A DNA stretch of 14,975 nt. Source: Candidatus Omnitrophota bacterium (GTDB taxonomy: Bacteria; Omnitrophota; Koll11; Duberdicusellales; 4484-171). The stretch is taken from contig JAUYCY010000078.1 of assembly GCA_030692055.1 (NCBI GenBank), positions 1 through 14,975 on the forward strand, given 5' to 3'. Position 1 is the stretch's first letter. Each line of letters starts with the position of its first letter. Below the pieces are notes generated by a model. That model was given only the letters and a program-made list of their open reading frames with translations, had not been told where the DNA came from and made no database searches. Position numbers and translations under genes: made by a program. Of this stretch, positions 1 through 7,212 are shown piece after piece.

Positions 1-1
1 A

Positions 2-271
2 GCAGTTATTGATGAGCAGAAGGTAGATATTTTTTATTCTTTCCTTGACGAAGGTATTTTTAGCGATGTTTTTATAAAAGACATACAGGAAGCTTGCCGC
101 AAAAAATTCAGAAAAGATATATCCCTTACTTTTCAAAAGAACGATTTCAAAGATATAGGAGTTCTGGCGAATTCCGCCGACAAAAGATTAATGTACGATA
201 ATCGTTTTCTTCTGCGCCTTAAGCGTATGTATGACGATATTTATATGCAGTTATTGAAGGAAGCAAAGTAG
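2..271 (+). CDS. atpE: V-type ATP synthase subunit E, C-terminal part (5' end outside window)
   Basis: An open frame enters from the left edge and ends in TAG directly before the atpA start, leaving 89 visible residues. The C-terminal part, with G-V-L-A-N-S-A-D-K-R followed by a D-N-R-F-x-x-R-L-x-R segment, matches the pattern at the C-terminus of subunit E, where a 'G-G-v-x-x-D-G-x-x-x-x-D-N-x-F-x-x-R-L' stretch is typical. Subunit E forms the peripheral stalk that holds the catalytic A3B3 head against the membrane sector. Position supports the call: in compact bacterial V-ATPase operons (for example in chlamydiae) E lies upstream of A. The call rests on a short C-terminal motif plus gene order. 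Subunits I and K, not present here, are presumably upstream. Confidence 0.68.
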   Translation, partial: AVIDEQKVDIFYSFLDEGIFSDVFIKDIQEACRKKFRKDISLTFQKNDFKDIGVLANSADKRLMYDNRFLLRLKRMYDDIYMQLLKEAK

Positions 272-2029
272 ATGGAAAAAATAGCCGGCACGGTATGTAA
301 AGTGGTGGGCCCTGTAGTTGTGTTAGAAAACGTTTCTTTTCTACGGATGTTGGATATGGTGGAAGTTGGCCAGCAGCACTTGGTTGGTGAAGTGGTAAGG
401 TTAAAAGAGGATAAGGCTTACGTTCAGGTATATGAGGATACGACTTCGCTTAAAGCCGGTGATTTAGTGTACACTCAAGGGTTTCCTCTTTATGTTGAAT
501 TAGGCCCGGGATTAATAGGGAATATCTATGACGGAATACAACGGCCGCTAGAGTTGATAAAAGAAAAGGAAGGTTTTTATATAAAGAGAGGATTACACCT
601 GCCGGCATTAGATAGACAGAAAAGATGGCACTTTGTCCCCCTGAAAGAACAAGGAGCTATTTTGCGCCCGGGAGAAATGTTAGGCGAGGTTCAGGAAACC
701 TCTTTAATTAAACATAAAATACTTCTTTCTCCTCAAATACAAGGAAATCTAAAATGGTTAGCCCATGAAGGAGATTATTGTTTGAATGATAAAATTGCAT
801 TGATAGAAAATGAAGGCAAGGAAGAAGAAATTTTCATGTATCAACGTTGGCCGGTGAGGAAACCAAGGCCATACCTAGAAAAAGAAACAGTTAGCGAACC
901 CTTACTTACTGGCCAAAGGGTTATTGATACGCTTTTTCCTGTGGCTAAGGGGGGCTGTGTTGCGATTCCCGGCGGTTTTGGCACAGGTAAAACTGTAGTG
1001 CAGCACCAACTTGCAAAATACAGCGATGCCCAAGTTGTGATTTTTGTCGGCTGCGGAGAACGCGGCAATGAAATGACAGATGTTTTACTGAATTTCTCCA
1101 AACTCATAGATCCGCGTACTCACAGGCCTCTCTTAGAGCGCACTATATTTATTGCCAATACTTCTAATATGCCCGTTGCGGCAAGAGAAGCAAGTATATA
1201 TACCGGTATTACCTTGGCAGAGTATTACCGAGATATGGGTTATTCTGTAGCGCTTATGGCAGATTCAACCAGTCGTTGGGCAGAGGCTTTACGGGAGTTA
1301 TCTGGCAGATTAGAGGAGATGCCTCTTGAAGAGGGTTTTCCGGCGTATTTACCGTCGCGCCTTGCAGAATTTTACGAACGCGCCGGTAAAGTAAAAACTC
1401 TAGACGCAGATGACGGCTCGATTACTATTATTGCTTCTGTTTCTCCGCAGGGCGGTGATTTTTCCGAGCCGGTTACTTCCCATACTAAGCGTTTTGTGCG
1501 CTGCTTTTGGGCGTTAGATAGAGATCTTGCTAACGCCAGGCACTACCCTTCTATAAGCTGGATAGACAGTTATTCCGAATATATAGATGACGTTAAAATC
1601 TGGTGCCATAAGAATATTGACGAGGATTGGCTTAGGCAAAGATATGAAATAATGGAGCTCCTGCAGAAGGAACAACGCTTGCTTCAGGTTGTAAAACTCG
1701 TTGGCCCTGATGTTTTGCCTCAGACCCAGAGGCTTATTCTAGAAATTTGCTATATTTTTAAAAATGCGTTTTTGCAACAAAGTGCTTTTGATAAAGTAGA
1801 TAGCTATTCTTCCGCGCGTAAGCAATTCTTGATGCTTAAGATAATTCTTCAATTTTATCATAAATGCGAAGAATTAATCAAGAAAGGGGTCAGCGTGGCA
1901 GAGATACATCAGTTGAGTATTTATCAAGAAATTATGCGTATGAAAGTAAACTATTCTGAAGATATGCTAGATGAGTTAGAGAAATTGTTGGATAAAATGG
2001 ATGAAGTATCTGTTGAATTGGGTGTTTAG
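272..2029 (+). CDS. atpA: V-type ATP synthase catalytic subunit A
   Basis: Catalytic nucleotide-binding subunit of a V/A-type rotary ATPase (585 aa, the usual length). Visible motifs: the P-loop G-G-F-G-T-G-K-T at residues 234-241, the catalytic glutamate in G-E-R-G-N-E (E263), the Walker B region [17 protein letters not shown] around 326-342, [12 protein letters not shown] at 361-372, and [10 protein letters not shown] at 391-400. The insertion between the N-terminal barrel and the P-loop (about residues 110-190) is present; it separates V/A-type A subunits from F-type beta. The start follows the atpE stop with no gap, and a GAAGGAA ribosome site lies at 256-262. The sequence does not show whether the enzyme makes or hydrolyses ATP, or whether it couples to H+ or Na+, because the membrane subunits are not in view. 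Confidence 0.97.
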   Translation: MEKIAGTVCKVVGPVVVLENVSFLRMLDMVEVGQQHLVGEVVRLKEDKAYVQVYEDTTSLKAGDLVYTQGFPLYVELGPGLIGNIYDGIQRPLELIKEKEGFYIKRGLHLPALDRQKRWHFVPLKEQGAILRPGEMLGEVQETSLIKHKILLSPQIQGNLKWLAHEGDYCLNDKIALIENEGKEEEIFMYQRWPVRKPRPYLEKETVSEPLLTGQRVIDTLFPVAKGGCVAIPGGFGTGKTVVQHQLAKYSDAQVVIFVGCGERGNEMTDVLLNFSKLIDPRTHRPLLERTIFIANTSNMPVAAREASIYTGITLAEYYRDMGYSVALMADSTSRWAEALRELSGRLEEMPLEEGFPAYLPSRLAEFYERAGKVKTLDADDGSITIIASVSPQGGDFSEPVTSHTKRFVRCFWALDRDLANARHYPSISWIDSYSEYIDDVKIWCHKNIDEDWLRQRYEIMELLQKEQRLLQVVKLVGPDVLPQTQRLILEICYIFKNAFLQQSAFDKVDSYSSARKQFLMLKIILQFYHKCEELIKKGVSVAEIHQLSIYQEIMRMKVNYSEDMLDELEKLLDKMDEVSVELGV

Positions 2030-2030
2030 A

Positions 2031-2220
2031 TGAACCCTGTTAGACCTTATGTAAAAGAAAGTTTGATACCATTAAGAAATTGTTTTTTGCCAAAATATAG
2101 GAAAGGTCTAATCGGGGTGAACCCTGTTAGACTTTGTTGTTATGTTTTGAACACTTTAATTACTACGCAAGAACTATGGTCTTACGGGGACGTTTTATGT
2201 TGGGAGGTCTAACGGGGTGA
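2031..2220 (+). repeat. Intergenic repeat cluster between atpA and atpB bounded by half-palindromes
   Basis: The A/B gap holds one complete palindromic unit (2102-2135) and two half units at its ends. The right half, TGAACCCTGTTAGACCT, is at 2031-2047, and the left half, GGTCTAACGGGGTGA, is at 2206-2220. The first 15 bases of the 2031 copy recur exactly at 2118-2132. The outer halves are inverted relative to each other, so they can close the gap as a long-range stem, while the middle unit folds by itself (GGTCTAA/TTAGAC with GGG/CCC inside). The atpB start codon GTG (2217-2219) and part of its ribosome site lie inside the last half unit. A short frame through the cluster (2030-2212) looks like repeat read as protein, not a gene. 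Confidence 0.75.
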
Positions 2221-3620
2221 AAGAATATAGCTTAAGAGAATATTCAGGTTTGAATGAAATAGTAGGGCCCATCTTTATTATACGCAACATCCATAATGTG
2301 GGTTATAACGAATTGGTGGAAATAGTTGATGAAGAGGGGGCAAATAGAATTGGCATTACGCTTGAGGTTGGTAAGGGCTATGCCGTGGTAGAAGTTTTGG
2401 GCGGTACCAGCGGCCTATCTTTAAAAAATTGCAGGGTGAGATTTAAAGAAAAACCTTTATTAGTCGGGGTATCCGAAGAAATTTTAGGAAGAGTTTTTGA
2501 TGGTTTGGGTAACCCTTTAGACGGCATGCCTAAGCCGCTTTACGACGAATTTGTTGACATCAACGGCTTATCTATAAATCCTACGGCAAGGGATTATCCC
2601 CGAAATATAATTGAGACCGGAATTTCGGCGATAGATGTAATGAATACGTTAGTAAGGGGACAGAAACTTCCTATATTTTCCGGAAGCGGTCTTCCGCATG
2701 ATCTAATTGCCACACAAATTGCGCGTCAAGCCCAAGTCAAAGGCGAGGGGTTTTGCGTAATTTTTGTGGCTATGGGCGTAAAGTATGATACTGCTCATTT
2801 TTTTATTAAGAATTTTGAAGAGTCGGGGGTGCTGGGAAGAGTTACGATTTTTTTAAGTCTTGCTGATAGCCCTTCTATTGAACGATTGCTTACGCCAAAG
2901 CTTGCGTTAAGCTGTGCGGAATTCTTGGCTTTTAAGAAAAACATGCATGTTTTAGTGCTCATGACGGATATGTCTAATTATTGCGAAGCGCTAAGAGAAC
3001 TTTCTACTATACGCGGAGAAATCCCGGCACGAAAGGGTTACCCCGGTTATCTTTACAGTGATTTAGCAAGTTTATATGAAAGAGCAGGAATGATTAAGGG
3101 AATAAATGGTTCAATAACTCAGATTCCTATCTTAACTATGCCAAATGATGACATTACTCATCCCATACCTGATTTGACTGGTTATATTACTGAAGGCCAA
3201 ATCGTTTTAGAAAGAGAGATGCACGCAAGAGGAATTTATCCTCCTATCGCAGGGCTTCCTTCGTTATCTCGGCTTATGAAGGATAATATCGGAGAAGGAT
3301 TAACCAGAGAAGATCAGCCGGCGCTTGCTTCGCAGCTTTTTGCCTGTTACGCCAAAGTAAAGGACATTCGCGCTTTAGCTTCAATTATCGGCGAGGAAGA
3401 GCTGACTCCTTTGGACCACCAATATTTAAAATTTGGAGATGATTTCGAAAGAAAATTTTTAAGTCAAGGCTATTACCAAAGGCGTACCCTAGAGGAGAGC
3501 CTTGATTTAGGATGGCAGGTTCTTTCTAGTTTACCCAAAGATGAGCTGGTGAGGATACGAGAGGAATTAATTAATAAATATTATAAAAAAGCAGAGAGTA
3601 GAGAAACAAGAAATGACTAA
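2217..3620 (+). CDS. atpB: V-type ATP synthase regulatory subunit B
   Basis: Non-catalytic nucleotide-binding subunit of the A3B3 head (467 aa, typical). The P-loop is replaced by F-S-G-S-G-L-P-H-D at about residues 154-162, the signature of B subunits. The [20 protein letters not shown] stretch (272-291) supplies residues at the A/B interface, and [20 protein letters not shown] (309-328) is strongly conserved in the family. The start is GTG with GGGAGGT at 2202-2208, 8 nt upstream. This start sits inside a palindromic repeat half unit, so repeat structure could affect initiation of B relative to A. The assembled head needs A and B in equal numbers. Confidence 0.97.
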   Translation: MKEYSLREYSGLNEIVGPIFIIRNIHNVGYNELVEIVDEEGANRIGITLEVGKGYAVVEVLGGTSGLSLKNCRVRFKEKPLLVGVSEEILGRVFDGLGNPLDGMPKPLYDEFVDINGLSINPTARDYPRNIIETGISAIDVMNTLVRGQKLPIFSGSGLPHDLIATQIARQAQVKGEGFCVIFVAMGVKYDTAHFFIKNFEESGVLGRVTIFLSLADSPSIERLLTPKLALSCAEFLAFKKNMHVLVLMTDMSNYCEALRELSTIRGEIPARKGYPGYLYSDLASLYERAGMIKGINGSITQIPILTMPNDDITHPIPDLTGYITEGQIVLEREMHARGIYPPIAGLPSLSRLMKDNIGEGLTREDQPALASQLFACYAKVKDIRALASIIGEEELTPLDHQYLKFGDDFERKFLSQGYYQRRTLEESLDLGWQVLSSLPKDELVRIREELINKYYKKAESRETRND

Positions 3621-3625
3621 TTATC

Positions 3626-3738
3626 TAATTTCTAATTGACCTAAAAAATGGCCAATGCTAAATACCCAATCTTAGGCATCAGTCATTGGTTATTGGATAT
3701 TTTTTAGAAATTAGATCAATTAGGTTAATTAGAAATTA
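3626..3738. repeat. Long inverted repeat filling the atpB-atpD gap
   Basis: The 133-nt gap carries a 19-base inverted repeat with one G/T-tolerant difference: TAATTTCTAATTGACCTAA at 3626-3644 and TTAGGTTAATTAGAAATTA at 3720-3738. A second, shifted copy of the right arm (TTTTTTAGAAATTAG, 3701-3715) could compete for the left arm. Inside lies a further CCAATG (3652-3657)/CATTGG (3684-3689) pair. The right arm ends 15 nt before the atpD ATG, which has no clear Shine-Dalgarno sequence. AT-rich arms with CCAAT/ATTGG cores resemble the palindrome at 7049-7184. A dispersed palindromic repeat or small non-autonomous element is the simplest reading. Confidence 0.7.
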
Positions 3739-3753
3739 ATTTATTTAGACAAT

Positions 3754-4377
3754 ATGAGAGCTAATATAGCGGCAACTAAAACAAATCTTTTAAAGGTTAA
3801 AAAGACATTATCTTTAACCGAGGAAGGCTATGAGTTGCTGGATGAAAAACGCAAACTTCTCATCCGTGAACTAACCTCAGTTATTCATATTGTAGATAAG
3901 GCTCAGAGAGATGTCGATCTTGCTTTTACTCAAGGCTATGATTTGGTTGATAAGGCGATGGTGGTTATGGGTAGGAGAAAGTTAGAAGAATTAAGTTTTT
4001 CTATTGACATAAAAAGTAACCTTTTTATCTCTCAACAAAGAGTTATGGGTGTGAATATGCCGGCGATAGAGCTAAAAATCATAGAAAAATCCCCTTATTA
4101 TAGTCCGGCCGGAGTTAGTATCTATGTTGAAGAAGTAATTTTAAGGTTTAAGGATTTGCTTAAGCTCTTAGCGCAGCTGGCAGAAAAGAAGATCGCACTA
4201 CTGCGTATAGCGAGAGAGGTGCAAAGAACTATCAGAAAGGTTAATGCACTGGAAAAAATCCATCTCCCTTTTTATAGAGAAACCTTGAAATATATAGGCG
4301 AAAGGCTAGAGGAGGAGAGCAGAGATTCTTTCTCCATGCTTAAAATTATTAAACAAGAAATTGGAAGAGTCAAATGA
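3754..4377 (+). CDS. atpD: V-type ATP synthase subunit D
   Basis: Central rotor shaft subunit of the V/A-type ATPase (207 aa, usual length), which links the A3B3 head to the membrane ring. The N-terminal helix (A-A-T-K-T-N-L-L-K-V-K-K-T-L-S-L-T-E-E-G-Y-E-L-L-D-E-K-R) matches the family pattern 'P-T-r-x-x-L-L-x-L-K-x-x-L-x-x-A-x-x-G-x-x-L-L-K-d-K-R'. A long C-terminal helix rich in Lys, Arg and Glu supplies the second strand of the coiled-coil shaft. The start is fixed by this N-terminal alignment. I see no good ribosome site just upstream, where the end of a long inverted repeat lies instead, so translation may depend on upstream context. The last codons (gtc-aaa-tga) also form the first strand of the downstream leader helix. 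Subunits C, F, I and K are not in this window. Confidence 0.93.
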   Translation: MRANIAATKTNLLKVKKTLSLTEEGYELLDEKRKLLIRELTSVIHIVDKAQRDVDLAFTQGYDLVDKAMVVMGRRKLEELSFSIDIKSNLFISQQRVMGVNMPAIELKIIEKSPYYSPAGVSIYVEEVILRFKDLLKLLAQLAEKKIALLRIAREVQRTIRKVNALEKIHLPFYRETLKYIGERLEEESRDSFSMLKIIKQEIGRVK

Positions 4378-4653
4378 GGCAGCTAATTTTTAAGCCGAAA
4401 GGCGCAAAAAATTTGTGTAGTCCAACAGGACACCCTGCTGGGTAGCCGAATTTGACCCCACACCCAGATAGGGTGATGGGTAACTCGAAGTGATATTTGA
4501 ATAATAAGTAAACCAATTATCCCAGCGTAATGAATATATCGCTGGGTGTGGGGTTCCTTGTCCGCCAAAGCCTTGGCGACGGCGGAAATTCCGACATGCA
4601 ACTTATGTTTGCCAGTAGGCTGCCATAAGTTGTGTCGTCATTGAAGGTGGGAA
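4369..4653 (+). promoter_or_regulatory. Structured leader, copy 1, upstream of the universal stress protein gene
   Basis: Candidate structured RNA. Helices in order: P1, GTCAAAT (4369-4375)/ATTTGAC (4450-4456), then a GA/GA internal loop, then GGC (4378-4380)/GCC (4445-4447). Inside P1 are a hairpin with a GAAA loop (4383-4420) and CCAACAGG (4422-4429)/CCTGCTGG (4434-4441). P2 is a 13-bp stem, ACCCCACACCCAG (4455-4467)/CTGGGTGTGGGGT (4542-4554). An extra TCCGCC (4561-4566)/GGCGGA (4581-4586) hairpin follows. P3 is CGACA (4592-4596)/TGTCG (4633-4637), a 2-nt 5' bulge, then CAACTTATG (4599-4607)/CATAAGTTG (4624-4632) around a 16-nt loop. P3 ends 6 nt before the ribosome site AAGGTGG (4644-4650). 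Copy 2 has the same order of helices. The function is not known to me; the structure is seen, the regulatory role is inferred. Confidence 0.62.
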
Positions 4654-5136
4654 ATGGCAATAAAAACCATAGTAGTTTCTTTAGCGGGCAGCGCGGCGTC
4701 AATAGTTACAGCTAAATATGCTATCTATTTAGCTAAACAGCTGCAAGCTAAGTTATTTACTCTTTATGTAGTGGATGAAAAATCTTTGCATGATTTATTG
4801 AAAACTAGAATTTTCGTTGAAGTGGAAGCCAGAGAATATGAGCGTGACTTGATAGAGCAAGGTAGGAGTTTACTTGAAAGAATCCATAAAATGGCGCAAA
4901 GTAAAAGCGTTGAATGCGAGAGCTTGCTTCTTAAGGGTGTAATCTATGCGGAGGTAGTCAATAAAGTCGCAGAGTTGAACGCTGATTTACTTGTTGTCGG
5001 CGAGTTGAGAGAAGTCCGGTCTCTTAAAGATGCTTTTTATGATGAGGGAGAAAGGATTTTTAGGGAATCACCTTGTCCTGTAGTAGTGGTTAAGAATCCA
5101 GAAAACGTGGAAAGGCTATATAGGGAAGTCAAATGA
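4654..5136 (+). CDS. Universal stress protein (UspA family), degenerate nucleotide-binding motif
   Basis: Single-domain USP of 160 aa. The N-terminal strand K-T-I-V-V-S-L-A-G-S (4-13), the helix with A-K-Y-A-I-Y-L-A-K-Q-L-Q-A-K-L (20-34) and the following L-Y-V-V-D-E are typical of the Rossmann-like fold. The C-terminal A-D-L-L-V-V-G-E (110-117) and S-P-C-P-V-V-V-V-K (139-147) match the end of the family. ATP-binding members carry G-x2-G-x9-G-S/T after the VVG strand. Here G116 is followed by E-L-R-E-V-R-S and later D-E-G-E-R, so the second Gly and the Ser/Thr are absent. It therefore may not bind ATP in the standard way. Its role is probably cytoplasmic stress or energy-state response. It lies between the ATPase genes and the EIIA-glgC pair, with a related structured leader on each side. 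Confidence 0.86.
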   Translation: MAIKTIVVSLAGSAASIVTAKYAIYLAKQLQAKLFTLYVVDEKSLHDLLKTRIFVEVEAREYERDLIEQGRSLLERIHKMAQSKSVECESLLLKGVIYAEVVNKVAELNADLLVVGELREVRSLKDAFYDEGERIFRESPCPVVVVKNPENVERLYREVK

Positions 5137-5345
5137 AGCAGTCCCGACGATACGTCGGGACGTAGCTGAATTTGACCCCACACCCAGTTAGGGTGATAGC
5201 CGATATATAATAAAAATTATTTTGAAAGCAAATCATACCCACAGTAATTGAATACACTACTGGGTGTGGGGTTTAATTCGACTAAGTAATTTTTCCCCGC
5301 TTGCAGTTTGAAAAATTACAGTCTCATTAAAGGAGGTCAGCTGTC
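5128..5345 (+). promoter_or_regulatory. Structured leader, copy 2, upstream of the EIIA (ptsN-like) gene
   Basis: Second version of the leader at 4369-4653. P1: GTCAAAT (5128-5134)/ATTTGAC (5170-5176), GA/GA internal loop, then AGC (5137-5139)/GCT (5165-5167), a compensatory change from GGC/GCC in copy 1. P1 encloses a perfect hairpin TCCCGACG (5142-5149)/CGTCGGGA (5153-5160), different in sequence from copy 1. P2: the same 13-bp stem at 5175-5187/5260-5272. P3: GACT (5280-5283)/AGTC (5320-5323), a 2-nt 5' bulge, then GTAATTTTTC (5286-5295)/GAAAAATTAC (5310-5319), unrelated in sequence to copy 1, with a 14-nt loop. Both P3 loops contain TTGC(C)AGT. A strong AAGGAGGT (5330-5337) follows, 8 nt before the ATG. 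As in copy 1, the first strand starts in the last codons of the preceding gene. Confidence 0.64.
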
Positions 5346-5819
5346 ATGAAAATATCCGATTATCTAAAAAAAGAGTTTTGCATCATGAGTTTGAAAGCAA
5401 CCACAAAAGAAGGAGCGATTAGGGAAATTGCTTCTTGTCTCACAAACAATGGAAAGATATGCGACAAGGAGAGTTTCATAAATGAAATATTAAAGCGGGA
5501 GGTCTTAGGCTCTACGGGAATCGGGCATAAAGTAGCAATTCCTCATGCGCGCACAGAGGTAGTAAATGGTTTTGCTATTGGCTTTGGCCGTTCTTTAGGA
5601 GGCATTGATTTTAACGCGCTTGACGGCGAAAAAGTTAACCTCATTTTTGTTATGGGAGCCAATCCTCAAGAGCTCAACCTTTATCTTCGGCTGCTCGCTG
5701 AGCTTTCCAAGCTTTTAATGGAAAATAGTTTTCGCAGAGAGTTACTTGTCGTAAAAACCGCAGAGGAAGTTATAGAATTGATTAGAAAGTTTGAAACAGA
5801 GGGGTCATCGAAGAAATGA
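5346..5819 (+). CDS. ptsN: PTS EIIA domain protein (PtsN/EIIA-Ntr or fructose type)
   Basis: Stand-alone EIIA domain of 157 aa, the usual length of PtsN. The phospho-accepting histidine is H67, in the conserved context G-I-G-H-K-V-A-I-P-H-A-R (58-69). The N-terminal half carries the typical 'K-x-E-A-I-x-E-I-A' helix (22-30 here: E-G-A-I-R-E-I-A-S), and D-G-E-K-V-N-L-I-F-V-M-G-A (93-105) and L-Y-L-R-L-L-A-E-L-S-K-L-L (112-124) are family-typical. No EIIB, EIIC, HPr or EI gene is nearby, so transport is unlikely and a regulatory phospho-relay role is the better guess. Its TGA overlaps the glgC ATG by 4 bp, suggesting coupled translation with glycogen precursor synthesis. Expression probably passes through the structured leader directly upstream. 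Confidence 0.9.
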   Translation: MKISDYLKKEFCIMSLKATTKEGAIREIASCLTNNGKICDKESFINEILKREVLGSTGIGHKVAIPHARTEVVNGFAIGFGRSLGGIDFNALDGEKVNLIFVMGANPQELNLYLRLLAELSKLLMENSFRRELLVVKTAEEVIELIRKFETEGSSKK

Positions 5820-7033
5820 AAAAACCCAGAGAAGAAGTCCTTTCTATAGTGATGGCTGGCGGAAGAGGAGAAAGGCTTTATCCTTTGACTTTGGAAAGAA
5901 CAAAACCGTCTGTGCCATTTGGAGGCAAATACAGAATAATAGATTTTGCGCTTAGCAATCTTATCAATTCCGGAATATACTCCATATATGTTTTAGTTCA
6001 ATATAAATCTCAGTCTCTCATCGAACACATAAGGACTACCTGGATTAAGGGGGGAGTTCTTTCTAAGCATTTTATAACGGTAGTCCCACCGCAGATGCGC
6101 AGAAAGCAGGAATGGTATAGGGGGACAGCTGATTCTGTGTATCAAAACATAAATCTTATGTATGATTTTCGGCCGCGCCTGGTAGCTATATTTGCAGGGG
6201 ACCATATCTATCGGATGAACATTAAAGAAATGATAGATTATCATATACGCAAAAAATCGCAGCTTACCATTGCGGTTATGCCCGCAGAAGCGAAATATTC
6301 GTCTCAGGTTGGAGTGGTAAGTATGGACGAGCAGTCAAGGGTTAAGAGTTTTGAAGAAAAACCAGTATCGCCAATGAAAAAAACTATTTTTGCTTCTATG
6401 GGAAACTATATTTTTGATACGGAATTTCTTATAGATGTTTTAGAGAAAGATGCCAAGACAGAAACCAACCATGATTTTGGCAAAGATATTATTCCATATC
6501 TAGTCAAGAAAAAGGCAAAAGTATATGCCTATGATTTTTCTAAAAATAGAATCCCCTCGCTTAAAAAATACGAAGCAAAGTATTACTGGAAAGATGTGGG
6601 GGCTATTGCCAGCTACTGGCAAGCCAATATGGATATTTTAGGTAACGGCCCAAAGCTTGATCTCGATAATCCGGATTGGCCTATTTATGCTTCTAATTTA
6701 GATTGCCCGCCAGCTTATATCGCGGCTTCAGAAATAGAAAATTCTCTTATTTGCGAAGGGACGAAAGTGTATGGCTCAAAAATAAAAAACTCAATCTTAG
6801 GCCGAGCAGTGAAAGTTGAGGCGAATTGTATAATTGAGGATTCTATTATTATGGATTTTACTCATATAAAAAAATCTTCTTATATAAAAAGAGCAATCGT
6901 TGATCGTTTTAATATAATCAGTGAGAATAGCCGCATCGGCTACAATAAAGAAGATGATAGGAAGAATTATTATCTTGATTCATCAGGGATTGTAGTGGCA
7001 AAACGCGGTTCACGCAAAGCCTTTTACTATTGA
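5816..7033 (+). CDS. glgC: Glucose-1-phosphate adenylyltransferase (ADP-glucose pyrophosphorylase)
   Basis: Makes ADP-glucose from ATP and glucose-1-phosphate, the first committed step of bacterial glycogen synthesis. At 405 aa it is close to the usual 400-430. Visible: the nucleotidyltransferase signature A-G-G-R-G-E-R-L-Y-P-L-T (14-25) followed by R-T-K-P-S-V-P-F-G-G-K-Y-R-I-I-D-F (28-43), W-Y-R-G-T-A-D-S-V (100-108), the metal-binding F-A-G-D-H-I-Y-R-M (126-134), F-E-E-K-P (179-183, with the sugar-phosphate-binding Lys) and Y-W-K-D-V-G (257-262). A left-handed beta-helix C-terminal domain follows from about residue 305. The start overlaps the EIIA stop by 4 bp. No glycogen synthase or branching enzyme gene is in view, so the rest of the pathway must lie elsewhere. 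Confidence 0.96.
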   Translation: MKKPREEVLSIVMAGGRGERLYPLTLERTKPSVPFGGKYRIIDFALSNLINSGIYSIYVLVQYKSQSLIEHIRTTWIKGGVLSKHFITVVPPQMRRKQEWYRGTADSVYQNINLMYDFRPRLVAIFAGDHIYRMNIKEMIDYHIRKKSQLTIAVMPAEAKYSSQVGVVSMDEQSRVKSFEEKPVSPMKKTIFASMGNYIFDTEFLIDVLEKDAKTETNHDFGKDIIPYLVKKKAKVYAYDFSKNRIPSLKKYEAKYYWKDVGAIASYWQANMDILGNGPKLDLDNPDWPIYASNLDCPPAYIAASEIENSLICEGTKVYGSKIKNSILGRAVKVEANCIIEDSIIMDFTHIKKSSYIKRAIVDRFNIISENSRIGYNKEDDRKNYYLDSSGIVVAKRGSRKAFYY

Positions 7034-7048
7034 GGGTAGAGAGAAATT

Positions 7049-7184
7049 AAATAATCAATAACCAAGATACAAACATCAAACAAATTCCAATATTCAATAC
7101 CCAATAACCAAACAGGGAGGTTTGATTATTGGAATTTGGTTATTGGTCATTATTTGGTTATTGTTTCTTGGAGCTTGGTTATTT
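7049..7184. repeat. Imperfect 136-bp palindrome after glgC
   Basis: Two 65-base arms (7049-7113 and 7120-7184) around a 6-base centre are inverted copies of equal length. They match at roughly 70% of positions, and best near the centre: CCAATAACCAAAC at 7101-7113 against GTTTGATTATTGG at 7120-7132. The arms are built from short CCAATAACC/GGTTATTGG words, so repetition inside each arm adds to the pairing. The element ends 28 nt before the nitroreductase start. It could act as a transcript-end hairpin or mRNA stabiliser, or be a dispersed AT-rich palindromic element. An in-frame ATG at 7129 inside it would falsely extend the next protein by 28 residues. Confidence 0.75.
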
Positions 7185-7212
7185 TAAATCTCGTTACTTT
7201 TGTAAGGTGCAT

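Noticed and set aside
2030..2212. 60-codon frame between atpA and atpB
   Set aside because: It consists of repeat-unit DNA read as protein (N-P-V-R twice), has no domain features and ends inside the atpB ribosome-site region.
4383..4702. Two minus-strand frames across usp leader copy 1
   Set aside because: They run through hairpin DNA, overlap each other and the usp start, have no recognisable domain, and copy 2 does not keep them.
4369..5345. Known riboswitch class for the two leaders
   Set aside because: I looked for cores of c-di-GMP, SAM, TPP, cobalamin, THF, glycine and fluoride types and recognised none. The tandem GA in P1 suggested a kink-turn, but the usual 3-nt bulge is absent.
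7129..7212. N-terminal extension of the nitroreductase
   Set aside because: These 28 codons come from the right arm of a palindrome and have no family match; the ATG at 7213 gives the standard N-terminus.
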